From Gp6-AA40 sp963818645 (GTDB lineage: Bacteria > Acidobacteriota > Vicinamibacteria > Vicinamibacterales > UBA2999): a stretch of DNA of 64,000 nucleotides. Location of the stretch: the NCBI GenBank assembly GCA_963818645.1, contig CAWFTF010000008.1, positions 1 through 64,000 of the forward strand. The letters are read 5' to 3'. Shown in pieces: positions 18,885 through 27,376 of this stretch; the stretch's first letter is position 1, and every line of letters starts with the position of its first letter. The notes under the pieces are model-generated. The model was not told the origin of the DNA, ran no database searches, and saw only the letters and a list, made by a program, of their open reading frames with translations. Position numbers and translations under genes: made by a program.

Positions 18885-20204
18885 ATGTACCACCACGTAA
18901 AAAAACTGATGTACACGGTTCGCGTTGACGAGGCGGATCCCAGATTCGGAAACATGCTGCTCGAACAATTCGGGGGCGCCAACGGTGAGCTTGCGGCGGC
19001 GATGCAGTACTCCATCCAGGGCCTCAATTGCGACGATGCCGAGCGCAAGGATCTGTTGATGGACATCGGCACTGAAGAGTTGAGTCACCTCGAGATCGTC
19101 GGGGCGCTCGCCCGGCTGCATCTCAAGCCGATGAAATTCGATCGCGAGAGCGCCGAGGCAGATCCGCTCATTGCCATCGCCGGGGGCGGTGGCGTCAGCC
19201 TCTGTAACTCCATGGGCAACGCGTGGACCGCGGACTATCTGAAGATCACGGGCGAGCTCGATGTCGATTTGAGGAGCAACATCGCTGCTGAAGCACGCGC
19301 CAAGATCGTCTACGAGCGTTTGATCAACTTCACGAACGACGCCGGCACCAAGGACGCGCTGCAGTTCCTGATGACGCGGGAAATCACTCACATGAAGGCG
19401 TTCACCGCCGCCCTGGAGAGTTTGAACAAGCCGCGTTTCTCGATTGGAAAGATCCCGCCAACGCCTGGCCTGGTGGACCAGTTCTTCAACGACTCGACGG
19501 GTGAGGGTGAAGACGGCGAGATCGACGCACGTGGTCCATGGAATCAGGGCGCCGACTGGCAACTCGTGGACGCTCCCGCGTTCCAGGCTCTCGGTGCCAC
19601 CGAAGAGGACCTCTCGGAGGCGCGAGTCGACGATCGAACGACCAGTACCGCCAACGAACCAGAGGTGGTTGAGGAGCTTCTGGTCGAGGAGCTACGCGAC
19701 ATCCTGAGCGCCGAGGGTCAGCTCGTGAAGGCGCTGCCGAAGATCGCGAAGGCGGCCAACACCGAGAGTCTCAAACTGGCGTTCGAGCATCATCTCGAAG
19801 AGACCAAGGAGCAGGTGGATCGCCTGAAGGAGTGCTTCACGTTGCTTGGTGCGCAGCCGAAAGCGAAGCCATGCAAAGGCATGGCAGGCCTCCTCGAGGA
19901 AGGCGACGAGGTTATCGAAGACGGCAAGGAGAAGGACGACCTGTCTGCGGATTTGGCGCTGATCGCGGCAGCGCAGAGGGTTGAGCACTATGAAATCTCG
20001 GCATACGGCACGGCGCGCGCCATGGCGGGGCAAGTCGGCCTTCCGGAGGTCGCCGCGCTTCTGAGTCAATCACTTGCGGAAGAAGAAATCGCCGACAACC
20101 TCATGACCCAGATCGCGCGAGAGCTGATGTCCGAGGCAAGAACCGGCACAACGAAAGAGCCCAAGCGAGCCTCTGCGCTCAAGACCGTCGATGATGATGA
20201 GTAG
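18885..20204 (+). CDS. Manganese catalase fused to a DUF892 (YciE-like) ferritin-like domain
   Basis: 439 residues with two four-helix-bundle modules. Residues 1-~245 match Mn catalase: GGANGELAAAMQYSIQG, TEELSHLEIVG, AAEARAKIVYERL and REITHMKAF carry the carboxylate and histidine ligands expected for a dimanganese site. Residues ~265-420 match DUF892: ELLVEELRDILSAEGQLVKALPKIAKAA, HHLEETKEQVDRLKECF, RVEHYEISAYGTARAMA, SLAEEEIADN. Mn catalase dismutates hydrogen peroxide; DUF892 proteins are ferritin-like stress proteins. The linker is acidic. The frame is continuous with no stop between modules, so this is a true fusion. Ribosome site AGGAGG. Confidence 0.88.
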   Translation: MYHHVKKLMYTVRVDEADPRFGNMLLEQFGGANGELAAAMQYSIQGLNCDDAERKDLLMDIGTEELSHLEIVGALARLHLKPMKFDRESAEADPLIAIAGGGGVSLCNSMGNAWTADYLKITGELDVDLRSNIAAEARAKIVYERLINFTNDAGTKDALQFLMTREITHMKAFTAALESLNKPRFSIGKIPPTPGLVDQFFNDSTGEGEDGEIDARGPWNQGADWQLVDAPAFQALGATEEDLSEARVDDRTTSTANEPEVVEELLVEELRDILSAEGQLVKALPKIAKAANTESLKLAFEHHLEETKEQVDRLKECFTLLGAQPKAKPCKGMAGLLEEGDEVIEDGKEKDDLSADLALIAAAQRVEHYEISAYGTARAMAGQVGLPEVAALLSQSLAEEEIADNLMTQIARELMSEARTGTTKEPKRASALKTVDDDE

Positions 20205-20237
20205 CTAACGCCTCGCTACATGTAACAAGGAGAGAAG

Positions 20238-20351
20238 ATGATCGGCCTGTACTCGAATCGGCTGGGGTGCCTCGGGTCGATCATTTTCTCGATCGTGGCG
20301 TCGCTTGTTCTGGCGCTTCTGCTTCGTGGCTGTGGCGTGATCGCCTGGTAG
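20238..20351 (+). CDS. 37-residue membrane peptide
   Basis: A short ORF with a very good ribosome-binding site (AAGGAGAGAAG before ATG 20238). It encodes one transmembrane helix, IIFSIVASLVLALLLRG. The N-terminus is polar, and the C-terminus ends GVIAW. It starts 33 bases after the catalase fusion, so it may be its co-transcribed stress peptide. Similar GCLGSIIFSI-type mini-proteins occur in high-GC bacteria; function unknown. Confidence 0.6.
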   Translation: MIGLYSNRLGCLGSIIFSIVASLVLALLLRGCGVIAW

Positions 20352-20426
20352 CTGCGTGACGCGTTCCATGACATGAGCTGGAATGGCCGGCGCAATACAG
20401 CCTGGGGAGCAGAATTGCCGAGAGCC

Positions 20427-20606
20427 TCAGCGCGGACGCGGGAGCGACGCCGCGACGCTCTTGATCGTCCACGTCTCTTCGCACTGGCGGCACCGCCAGA
20501 GCGTCGTCACGGTGATGACCTTTGCGAGCGTGTCGAAGACGGTCCCTTTACAAGAGGGGCAGTGAGTTGGGCGCGCGACCGTTTGATTGGATGGTGACTC
20601 AGGCAT
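20427..20606 (-). CDS. Small zinc-ribbon protein
   Basis: 59 residues with a paired C-x2-C knuckle (CPSC, then CRQC 24 residues later), separated by strands TVFDTLAKVITVTTLWR. This is a rubredoxin-like zinc ribbon of TFIIS-like spacing. ATG 20606 is preceded by AGAAGAGAG. No partner gene is evident; the next minus-strand ORF upstream (20656-20838) is a small membrane protein. Confidence 0.65.
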   Translation of the reverse strand: MPESPSNQTVARPTHCPSCKGTVFDTLAKVITVTTLWRCRQCEETWTIKSVAASLPRPR

Positions 20607-20655
20607 CGTCTCTCTTCTGACAGGTCCCCGCGGGGATGCCGCGCGGGCTCGGCGC

Positions 20656-20838
20656 CTACACAAGCAACAGCTGGCTGGTCACCCACAGAGCAAAGCCGCA
20701 CGCGATAACAGTTGCCACCGCCGTCACGCGCTTGCTCCTGCGGAGATCACGCAGCTTACCCATGGCGATCCACTGTTCCCATTGGTCGTCAGATGTGTTG
20801 GCGTCCGCCCGATCGACCACCGCAGCAAGAGTCGTCAT
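20656..20838 (-). CDS. Small single-helix membrane protein
   Basis: 60 residues: a polar N-terminal half (DQWEQWIAMGKLRDLRRSKR) and a C-terminal transmembrane helix (VTAVATVIACGFALWVTSQLLLV). ATG 20838 has ATGAGG just upstream. It may form a short operon with the zinc-ribbon gene. Family not recognised. Confidence 0.5.
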   Translation of the reverse strand: MTTLAAVVDRADANTSDDQWEQWIAMGKLRDLRRSKRVTAVATVIACGFALWVTSQLLLV

Positions 20839-21064
20839 GCCTCATGCTGTCCACATCAGGACTTGCCAGTCTGTTCGTTTCTGCACAGGGGGTGCTGGCA
20901 GCGTCGGCATCGACTGCGCTGGACTGTTCAAGAGTGAACAGTGCTTCGTAAGAGGTTCTCCTACCATCGGTGGGGTTCCGGCCGTGACTTGAGCATGTGA
21001 CAGCGCTCCCTCGTTCCCGTTCGAACTGACATTTGATGACAACCACTTGCCGCGTTCGCATGCG

Positions 21065-21745
21065 ATGACTCGATCCGCACGATCGAAATCCGTCGCGCCG
21101 AAATCGCTGCTTCCTTTTGATCTGCAGGGCTTTCTTGATTCGGCCGGTGTGTCGCGCCGAATCGTGCGTTTCCGGCGCGGGTCAATCGTCTTCACGCAGG
21201 GCGCCCAGGCGAACAGTGTCTTCTACATCCAGCAGGGTGGAGTGAGGCTGTCGGTCCTGTCCCGCAGGGGCCGGGAGGCGATCGTGGCCATGCTCGCGCC
21301 AGGTGACTTCTTCGGTGAGGGTTGTCTGGCAGGGCAGTCTCTCCGGATGGCCACCGCAACGGCGTTGGTGCCGACGACAGTGCTGAAGATTCACAAGCGC
21401 GAGATGATGCGGACGCTGCACGAACAGTCTGCGCTCTCGGACCGATTCATCGCGCACATGCTGACCCGCAACATCCGGATCGAAGAGGACCTCATCGATC
21501 AGCTCTTCAACTCGAGTGAGAAGCGGCTGGCGCGAACCCTCCTGCTACTGGCGCAGTACGGCCAGGACGGCGACTCCGGCCACGTCCTGCCAGCGATCTC
21601 CCAGGAGACACTCGCCGAGATGATCGGCACCACGCGGTCACGCGTGAACCTGTTCATGAACAAATTCCGGAAACTGGGATTCGTCCGCTACAACGGTACG
21701 CTCACCATCAACAGCTCGCTGCTGAGTGTCGTGCTCCACGACTGA
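21065..21745 (+). CDS. Crp/Fnr family transcriptional regulator (copy 1)
   Basis: 226 residues from ATG 21065 (an upstream start at 21047 is possible). The cyclic-nucleotide-binding fold shows GSIVFTQGAQANSVFYIQQGGVRLSVLSRRGREAIVAMLAPGDFFGEGCL. A dimerisation helix follows, then the winged helix QETLAEMIGTTRSRVNLFMNKFRKLG. There are no cysteines placed for an Fnr-type cluster. It is a close paralogue of 24657-25325, with near-identical segments around HMLTRNIRIEEDL and LFNSSEKRLARTLLLLA. The signal sensed is unknown. Confidence 0.9.
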   Translation: MTRSARSKSVAPKSLLPFDLQGFLDSAGVSRRIVRFRRGSIVFTQGAQANSVFYIQQGGVRLSVLSRRGREAIVAMLAPGDFFGEGCLAGQSLRMATATALVPTTVLKIHKREMMRTLHEQSALSDRFIAHMLTRNIRIEEDLIDQLFNSSEKRLARTLLLLAQYGQDGDSGHVLPAISQETLAEMIGTTRSRVNLFMNKFRKLGFVRYNGTLTINSSLLSVVLHD

Positions 21746-21830
21746 GTCGTCGCTGGCCGTGTGCTGTCCAGGACAGACAGGCACATCCCACCGTGTCAGG
21801 CTGGAGGTGTAGTAAACCCGGAGTCCTGTC

Positions 21831-22511
21831 ATGAAGCGTGCATATGGTTTCCTCGTCGCAGTGAGCCTCCTCAGCGGGCCGACAGTATTCGCACAGGATC
21901 TGTCGCGCTATCGTGACTTCGTTCTGGAAAGCAGCGTCGACACGGTGGCAGCGGCCAGCGGGGTGCGCGCGACCGAGGCCCAGACGCTTCACGAGCGACC
22001 GGCAAAGATTCAGGAACTGCAATGGCGGGCGCCGTACGTGAACCCAGCGAGTCCAGCCGCCGATCCGGTTCGCGACGTCGCGTTCACGTTCTTCAACGAC
22101 GCGTTGTATCAGGTCGTCGTCACCTACAATCGCGACCGAACTCAAGGGCTGACCAACGACGACATCATCCAGTCTCTTTCGGCCTCGTACGGCGCGCCAG
22201 GACTGAAGTCGGCCATTACGCGAACCGGTCTTCCAGTGGGCGCACTCCTCGAAAACAACGTGCTGGCACAATGGAACACCGCCGTTTCGTCGTTGACGCT
22301 CCTCCGCGATACCTACTCCCCTGAATTTCAGTTGGTCCTGAGTTCGAAGGCGTTGACCGCACAAGCCCAAAGCGCGATTCGTGAGTCCGTCAGGCTGGAT
22401 GCCCTGGACGCGCCACGACTCGAAGCGGAACAGCGCAAGAAGGAAGTTGAAGAAACCGACGCCGCTCGCGACAAGACTCGCTCGACGAACAAGGGCGCAT
22501 TTCGCCCCTGA
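21831..22511 (+). CDS. Secreted protein of unknown function
   Basis: 226 residues with a clear signal peptide (RAYGFLVAVSLLSGPTVFAQ). The mature part has DPVRDVAFTFFNDALYQVVVTYNRDRTQGLTNDDIIQSLSASYG, which looks like a repeated alpha/beta periplasmic module, and a charged C-terminal helix (RLEAEQRKKEVEETDAARDK). It lies 85 bases after the first Crp/Fnr gene and is convergent with the radical SAM gene. No family recognised. Confidence 0.7.
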   Translation: MKRAYGFLVAVSLLSGPTVFAQDLSRYRDFVLESSVDTVAAASGVRATEAQTLHERPAKIQELQWRAPYVNPASPAADPVRDVAFTFFNDALYQVVVTYNRDRTQGLTNDDIIQSLSASYGAPGLKSAITRTGLPVGALLENNVLAQWNTAVSSLTLLRDTYSPEFQLVLSSKALTAQAQSAIRESVRLDALDAPRLEAEQRKKEVEETDAARDKTRSTNKGAFRP

Positions 22512-22518
22512 GGAACTC

Positions 22519-24123
22519 TCAGCGGATCTGTCGCGTGGCTTGCCCGCTGCGCACAAACTGGACGGGAGCGGCGTTGTCGCCGGCAGTACGCCGCGACTCT
22601 CCCGTGTGAGCTCGGTCACGGCTGGCGCTCAGGAGATCCGGCGCAGGGTCGGTGACGAACAAGCGACGACATGGCCGGGCGATCCATCGCGCCCATCGGG
22701 CGGAGCGATTCGTTCGCGCGCTGTCGGTGGCCATGCCGGTGTTCGCATACATCTGGCGATACAACTTTGAGATCAGCATGAACGCCAGCCTGGACCGGAG
22801 CGAACGGAGAAAGTTCGATCGTTGCCAGATCAGGCGGATCGAATAGAACTCGTCCCAGGTGTGCTGTGTGCCCCGACGGATTTCATCGTTGGACATCGTC
22901 GGGTGGGGTAGATACACCTTCGGTCGCTTGCCGGGCGGCACGAGCCAATAGCGCGTCAGCGGCACACCGTCGATCTGTTGAACTCCCGACCCGACTTCCT
23001 TCTCCCATTTCGCAAAGTCGAGGGTGCCGGGGAACGGCATCAGCATGACGAACTGCGCGAAGCTCACGCCCGCTCGCTGGGCGAGGTCGGCAGTCGCGTG
23101 AAAGGTATCGGCCTTGTCGGTCGGAAGCCCGAAGATGAACGAGCCCAGGATGTGGATGTCGTGCGTGCGGAATGCCTGCAGGCGGTCCACCAGTGCTTCT
23201 CCTGCGTCATTGAAATTCTTGAAGACCGCCTTGAGTCCTTCCGGGGTCACCGATTCGACGCCGACAAGAGCACCACGGATGTGCGCCTTGCGCATGGCGT
23301 CCAGGAACTCCGGGTCCTCGGCCGCTTCCATCGTGATCTGCGTCATGAACACGAAGTCATCAGGCAGACGGGCGAGCTGCTCCATGAGGTCGAATCGCTC
23401 CGCGCGAAGCGCCTGGAGTTCCTCCAGCCGGCTTTGATCGCTCCGCCGTCCGGCCAGTCGAAGATCTTCGAGCGTGACTGGATAGAAGTTGTCGTCGGCG
23501 AGCAGAATGAACCGGAAGCCAAGCCGGCGCAGTTCCAGGACTTCCTGGACGACCGCGCCCGCCAGCCGCTGTCGCGGCTGCTGACCGTCCGTTCTCCAGA
23601 CGGAGCAGAACGAACAGTGCTTCGGGCAACCCCGGACGGTCTGAACCGATCCAAACATGTAGCTCGCGCGCGGCAGCAGGTCCCATCGGGCCGCACGAAA
23701 CGTTTGCCCGCTGACACGTCCGCCCTCGTACACAGGCTTCGGGCGCCCAGCGGCGCAATCCTCGAGCGCCTCGGCCCAGACGACGTCGCCATCGCCGCGC
23801 ACGACACTGTGGGCGGCGCCGTGCTCGCGCGCTTCATCGGGGAACAGCGTCGCATGAATGCCGCCGAACACGACGTGGGCACCGCGCTCGCGCGCAAGCC
23901 GGCCCAGCGTGTATCCGCGGAACGCATTGCTTGTGTGAATGCCGATTCCGACGACATCTCCCGGCCCCACCGCATCGAGATCCAACGGCTCGAGGGTTTC
24001 GTCGACGACGATGGGATCGCCATAGGCGGAGGGAGTCGCCGCGGCCAGCACATACAGCCAGCGCGGCGTGATTACTGCCGTGCCGAACGACACATCACTT
24101 GGATTGACCAGGAATACCGGCAT
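22519..24123 (-). CDS. B12-binding domain radical SAM protein
   Basis: 534 residues. The N-terminal ~150 form a cobalamin-binding-like domain (VVGIGIHTSNAFRGYTLGR, HVVFGGIHATLFPDEA). The radical SAM core has the cluster motif C-x3-C-x2-C (RGCPKHCSFCSVWR) and FRFILLADDNFYP. A C-terminal extension of ~120 residues follows. Related enzymes methylate unactivated carbons or modify lipids and hopanoids; the substrate cannot be told here. ATG 24123 overlaps the upstream gene's stop by one base. The extreme C-terminus is compositionally odd and may be frameshifted. Confidence 0.85.
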   Translation of the reverse strand: MPVFLVNPSDVSFGTAVITPRWLYVLAAATPSAYGDPIVVDETLEPLDLDAVGPGDVVGIGIHTSNAFRGYTLGRLARERGAHVVFGGIHATLFPDEAREHGAAHSVVRGDGDVVWAEALEDCAAGRPKPVYEGGRVSGQTFRAARWDLLPRASYMFGSVQTVRGCPKHCSFCSVWRTDGQQPRQRLAGAVVQEVLELRRLGFRFILLADDNFYPVTLEDLRLAGRRSDQSRLEELQALRAERFDLMEQLARLPDDFVFMTQITMEAAEDPEFLDAMRKAHIRGALVGVESVTPEGLKAVFKNFNDAGEALVDRLQAFRTHDIHILGSFIFGLPTDKADTFHATADLAQRAGVSFAQFVMLMPFPGTLDFAKWEKEVGSGVQQIDGVPLTRYWLVPPGKRPKVYLPHPTMSNDEIRRGTQHTWDEFYSIRLIWQRSNFLRSLRSRLAFMLISKLYRQMYANTGMATDSARTNRSARWARWIARPCRRLFVTDPAPDLLSASRDRAHTGESRRTAGDNAAPVQFVRSGQATRQIR

Positions 24124-24380
24124 CAACCTGCGAAAGACGGACGGAACCGCCGCAGCAGCCAGAACACGCCGGTTCCGACCGTTTCCCAGGCATCGGTCTT
24201 GTCCGCCTCAGCCAGCGAGAGCAGGCGGGCCAGGGCAAGCGCCTTCTTGCGCTCTCCAGCAGTTATGCTCTGGACAGAGCCGTCGCCGATGCTGCGCCGC
24301 ACGTTCCAGCTGTAGCCGGTCGGGCTCAATATGTAGTCGCCGTCAGGCGGGTTGATTGTGAGAGTCTCGCGTCGCCACAT
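24123..24380 (-). CDS. Small hypothetical protein in the radical SAM operon
   Basis: 85 residues: TINPPDGDYILSPTGYSWNVRRSIGDGSVQSITAGERKKALALARLLSLAEADKTDAWETVG, then a tryptophan-rich tail. Its TGA shares a base with the radical SAM start (TGATG), so the two are translationally coupled. No family recognised; a dedicated partner or substrate-binding role is a guess. Confidence 0.6.
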   Translation of the reverse strand: MWRRETLTINPPDGDYILSPTGYSWNVRRSIGDGSVQSITAGERKKALALARLLSLAEADKTDAWETVGTGVFWLLRRFRPSFAG

Positions 24381-24383
24381 CGG

Positions 24384-24530
24384 CTACGAGGTCTTGGACG
24401 CGCGGTACTCGGCATTCCATGGCGTACTCATCCGGCCGAGACTGGCCTCGTGCATACTCCGGGACGCCCGCCCCAGGTAGATGAATATCGCGGCACTCAC
24501 TACGGCGAAGAAACCGATCGTGGATAGCAT
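24384..24530 (-). CDS. 48-residue membrane peptide, first gene of radical SAM operon
   Basis: An ORF beginning ATG 24530 with a transmembrane helix (MLSTIGFFAVVSAAIFIYLG) and a polar tail ending RASKTS. The stop lies three bases before the next start (24380), so spacing supports co-transcription with the 85-residue protein and the radical SAM enzyme. The arrangement resembles small CcoQ-like or anchor subunits, but no assignment is justified. Confidence 0.5.
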   Translation of the reverse strand: MLSTIGFFAVVSAAIFIYLGRASRSMHEASLGRMSTPWNAEYRASKTS

Positions 24531-24656
24531 GATGTAGAAGGATCGTCCCAAATCTGAGGATTCGCGTCTGTTCAGTTGTGCACATTGTCTTTACAATGCG
24601 GTGCGAGACGGGCAGGGTGGCTCCGCGTCGGCAGTCGTGGGATGATCCCGGTTCAG

Positions 24657-25325
24657 ATGGCTAGAAAACCGCCAAGCACCCCTCCGGATTCGTTCGACGT
24701 TCAGGCGTTCCTGAAGTCGGCGGGTGTTTCTGCCCGTACGGTCAGGTTTGCGACCGGCGCCCTCGTGTTCTCGCAGGGGGCGCAAGCGAACAGCGTGTTC
24801 TACGTCCAGGAGGGTGGTGCGAAGCTTGCCGTGTTGTCGTCGGCTGGAAAGGAGGCGGTCGTCGCCATGCTCGGTCCCAGCGACTTCTTCGGAGAAGGCT
24901 GTCTAGCCGGGCAGCCCCTGCGCATGGGGACCGCCAAGACCGTGATGCCGACGACACTGCTGCGCATTTCAAAGCGCGACATGCTTCGCCTTCTGCACGA
25001 CCATTCAGAGTTCTCGGACCGATTCATCGCGCACATGCTCACGCGCAATATTCGAATCGAAGAGGACCTGGTCGATCAGCTGTTCAACTCCAGCGAGAAG
25101 CGGCTCGCTCGTACGCTTCTGCTCCTGGCACGATATGGAAAGGAAGACACCACTCAGCGAGTGCTGCCCAAGTTGTCGCAGGAGACTCTCGCCGAGATGG
25201 TGGGGACAACGCGCTCGCGTGTGAACTTCTTCATGAACAAGTTCCGCAAGCTCGGTCTCATCGAGTACAACGGCGGCGGACTCAAGGTCAACAGCTCGCT
25301 GCTCAGCGTCGTCCTTCACGACTGA
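24657..25325 (+). CDS. Crp/Fnr family transcriptional regulator (copy 2)
   Basis: 222 residues from ATG 24657 (alternatives 24576 and 24642). Same architecture as copy 1: GALVFSQGAQANSVFYVQEGGAKLAVLSSAGKEAVVAMLGPSDFFGEGCL, then HMLTRNIRIEEDLVDQLFNSSEKRLARTLLLLA, then the winged helix QETLAEMVGTTRSRVNFFMNKFRKLG, with the same C-terminus NSSLLSVVLHD. It is divergent from the radical SAM operon. A short inverted repeat TTGTctttACAA lies near 24587-24598 between the two. Confidence 0.9.
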   Translation: MARKPPSTPPDSFDVQAFLKSAGVSARTVRFATGALVFSQGAQANSVFYVQEGGAKLAVLSSAGKEAVVAMLGPSDFFGEGCLAGQPLRMGTAKTVMPTTLLRISKRDMLRLLHDHSEFSDRFIAHMLTRNIRIEEDLVDQLFNSSEKRLARTLLLLARYGKEDTTQRVLPKLSQETLAEMVGTTRSRVNFFMNKFRKLGLIEYNGGGLKVNSSLLSVVLHD

Positions 25326-25361
25326 GACCCGGCAGGGACGAGCAACCGTGCCGCACGGACG

Positions 25362-25571
25362 TCACCGTCGTGCGTCGTTGATGCTTTCGCTCATGGTTCG
25401 CGTCGGTTCATTCCACAAGAGCAGGAAGGCCAGTGGCGGGAGCAAGCCAAGGCTGGCGATGAGGACGCCCCTTGACCATGACATGTCTACGACGAGCGCG
25501 ATCATAGTTGCGATGAGCACCCATACAGCTGAGACGGTCATCTTGATTCGCTGGAGAGTCATGATGCTCAC
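25362..25571 (-). CDS. Small two-helix membrane protein
   Basis: 69 residues with helices VSAVWVLIATMIALVVDM and GVLIASLGLLPPLAFLLLW, and a tail PTRTMSESINDARR. Proteins with this tail are common next to Crp/Fnr or stress genes in Acidobacteriota as far as I recall, always as hypothetical. It is convergent with the second Crp/Fnr gene. Confidence 0.65.
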   Translation of the reverse strand: MSIMTLQRIKMTVSAVWVLIATMIALVVDMSWSRGVLIASLGLLPPLAFLLLWNEPTRTMSESINDARR

Positions 25572-25699
25572 AGCATAGGGTCCGCTCGGGTCGCTTGTCT
25601 GTTCAATACCGCACTCGGGCCCTGTGGGTCTGGCTCACGCTAGAATCCTCGAGGCAAGTCGGATCCTGCCAATCCGTTCGTGCATCCGGTCCGTAGAAC

Positions 25700-26287
25700 G
25701 TGACAAGGGACTCTCACCTGCACGCCCCAGCTATCGGCGCGACGACGACCGACGCAGATCTACGTCTGGTCGGTCGGCTGGCATCCGGCGACCTGGATGC
25801 CGCGGGTGAGCTCTACGATCGGCACGCAGGCAAGATTCTGGCGCTGGCACGCCGGATCCTCCGAGACGAGGGCGATGCCGAAGACGTCGTGCAGGAGGTG
25901 TTCTCACAGGCGTGGCGCACCGCGACGCGCTTCGAGCCCGGTCGCGGATCGGTCGCGGGCTGGCTGCTCATGATCGCGCGCACGCGGGCGATCGATCGCC
26001 TGCGCGCACGGCAAGCCCGACCCGATACGACAGGGGACATCCTGCTCGAGACGATGCCAGGCAACACACTGGCCCCGTCTGATCAGGCGATCGCAAACGA
26101 GCAATACGCGCGCATCCGTCAGGGACTCGGCGCGCTCCCCGCCGAGCAGCGGACCGCGCTCGAACTGGCCTACTTCGAAGGGCTGTCGCAGTCCGAGATC
26201 GCCGACCGATTGGCGGCACCGCTCGGCACGATCAAGACTCGTATCCGAACCGCGCTCACGAGCCTGCGCCGGAGCCTGCGGCCATGA
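25700..26287 (+). CDS. ECF RNA polymerase sigma factor (RpoE/SigK-like)
   Basis: 195 residues, start GTG 25700. Region 2 is visible as LYDRHAGKILALARRILRDEGDAEDVVQEVFSQAWRTATRFEPGRGSVAGWLLMIARTRAIDRLRAR. Region 4 is visible as LPAEQRTALELAYFEGLSQSEIADRLAAPLGTIKTRIRTAL. It overlaps the following anti-sigma gene by four bases (ATGA), the standard arrangement for autoregulated sigma/anti-sigma pairs. Confidence 0.92.
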   Translation: MTRDSHLHAPAIGATTTDADLRLVGRLASGDLDAAGELYDRHAGKILALARRILRDEGDAEDVVQEVFSQAWRTATRFEPGRGSVAGWLLMIARTRAIDRLRARQARPDTTGDILLETMPGNTLAPSDQAIANEQYARIRQGLGALPAEQRTALELAYFEGLSQSEIADRLAAPLGTIKTRIRTALTSLRRSLRP

Positions 26288-27114
26288 CCATGGATCGCCA
26301 CGACACGATCGGCGCGATGCTCGACGAATACGCACTGGGACAACTGTCGCAGGACGAACGGCGCGACGTCGAAACACACGTCCGCGAATGCGACGTGTGC
26401 GCCGCCGATCTGCGCGAGTTCACGATCGTGATGGAAGGGCTCGCGCATTCGCCGGATCCGGTGACGCCACCGCCCGACCTCAAGCAGCGCGTCCTCGCGT
26501 CACTGGCGACCCAACCGCAGGAGTCGCCACGCCGCCCTGTCGACGGCAACGTTGTCGCAATGCCTACGATGCCGACTGTGGTTCGCCGCGGTCTGCACTC
26601 CGGATGGCTTGCCGCCGCGGCACTCGTCATCCTCGGACTCGCAGCAGCGCTCTATTCCGCGAACGCGACTCGTCGTCTGCTCGTTGACGATGTGCAGGAG
26701 GCGCAGGCAGAGGCGGTGGATCTTCGTCAGCGACTCGATCGGTATGAAGGGCAGGCGGACCTCGCAGTCTCGATTCTCACGGCGAACGACATGCAGCCGA
26801 TCGCCATGAGCGGAAAAGAAAACGCGACGGCCTCCATCGCGCGCGCCTACTGGAGTCCGACTCGCGGTCTGCTCATCGTCGCCAACGATCTCCCCGTGCC
26901 GCCGCCTGGGCGCATCTATCAGGTGTGGGTGATTGGGGGAGGGAAGCCGTTCAGCGCCGGACTGCTTGGTGAGCAGGGCGCCGGACGAGGCATGCTGATC
27001 GCTCCGCCGCCGAGCGGGGTTGCTCCCGGGGCAGTCACTGTGGCTGTGACGGACGAACCGCCCGGAGGACTGCCCGCGCCGAGCGGGTCGATCCGACTCG
27101 CTGGTTCTCTCTAG
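26284..27114 (+). CDS. Anti-sigma factor, RskA-like zinc-binding type
   Basis: 276 residues. The N-terminal zinc anti-sigma motif H-x3-C-x2-C (HVRECDVC) sits at ~residue 37, a transmembrane helix (SGWLAAAALVILGLAAALYSA) at ~105, and a periplasmic RskA domain after it (GLLIVANDLPVPPPGRIYQVWVIGGGKPFSAGLL). It should hold the upstream ECF sigma factor at the membrane until a periplasmic stress signal releases it. Confidence 0.88.
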   Translation: MTMDRHDTIGAMLDEYALGQLSQDERRDVETHVRECDVCAADLREFTIVMEGLAHSPDPVTPPPDLKQRVLASLATQPQESPRRPVDGNVVAMPTMPTVVRRGLHSGWLAAAALVILGLAAALYSANATRRLLVDDVQEAQAEAVDLRQRLDRYEGQADLAVSILTANDMQPIAMSGKENATASIARAYWSPTRGLLIVANDLPVPPPGRIYQVWVIGGGKPFSAGLLGEQGAGRGMLIAPPPSGVAPGAVTVAVTDEPPGGLPAPSGSIRLAGSL

Positions 27115-27376
27115 AACGCAACGCAATCGCCGCTCTGGTCACGCCGCTTCGCAAAACCGGGGAACTGACGCTGCCCAAGCACGGTTTTGCTCCGGGCATG
27201 ACACAGAGCGGCTTTCTCGCACATTCGACTCAGTTACTCGACGGACGCACGTTGTCGAACCCTGAACTGTGAACTGCCTACTGCATACAGCGTACTGCCT
27301 ACTTCCCGGGCGGCCTGTGCTTGACGTACTGCCGCCCCGATAGCGAGAATCGCGCTCTCATTCTCACTATGAAGTC
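27115..27376. other. Intergenic gap with heptamer array
   Basis: No gene seen. Six consecutive 7-nt units at 27265-27306 (GAACTGT, GAACTGC, CTACTGC, ATACAGC, GTACTGC, CTACTTC) form the first of the heptamer arrays in the window. The remainder is unremarkable. Confidence 0.7.

Noticed and set aside
22978..24315. 445-codon plus-strand ORF antisense to the radical SAM gene
   Set aside because: Mirror frame of a gene with clear cluster-binding cysteines and domain structure; the antisense translation has no motif.
24587..24598. TTGT-N4-ACAA palindrome as a Crp/Fnr operator
   Set aside because: Half-sites are shorter than the family consensus and no second copy was found near the paralogue, so it is mentioned only as context.
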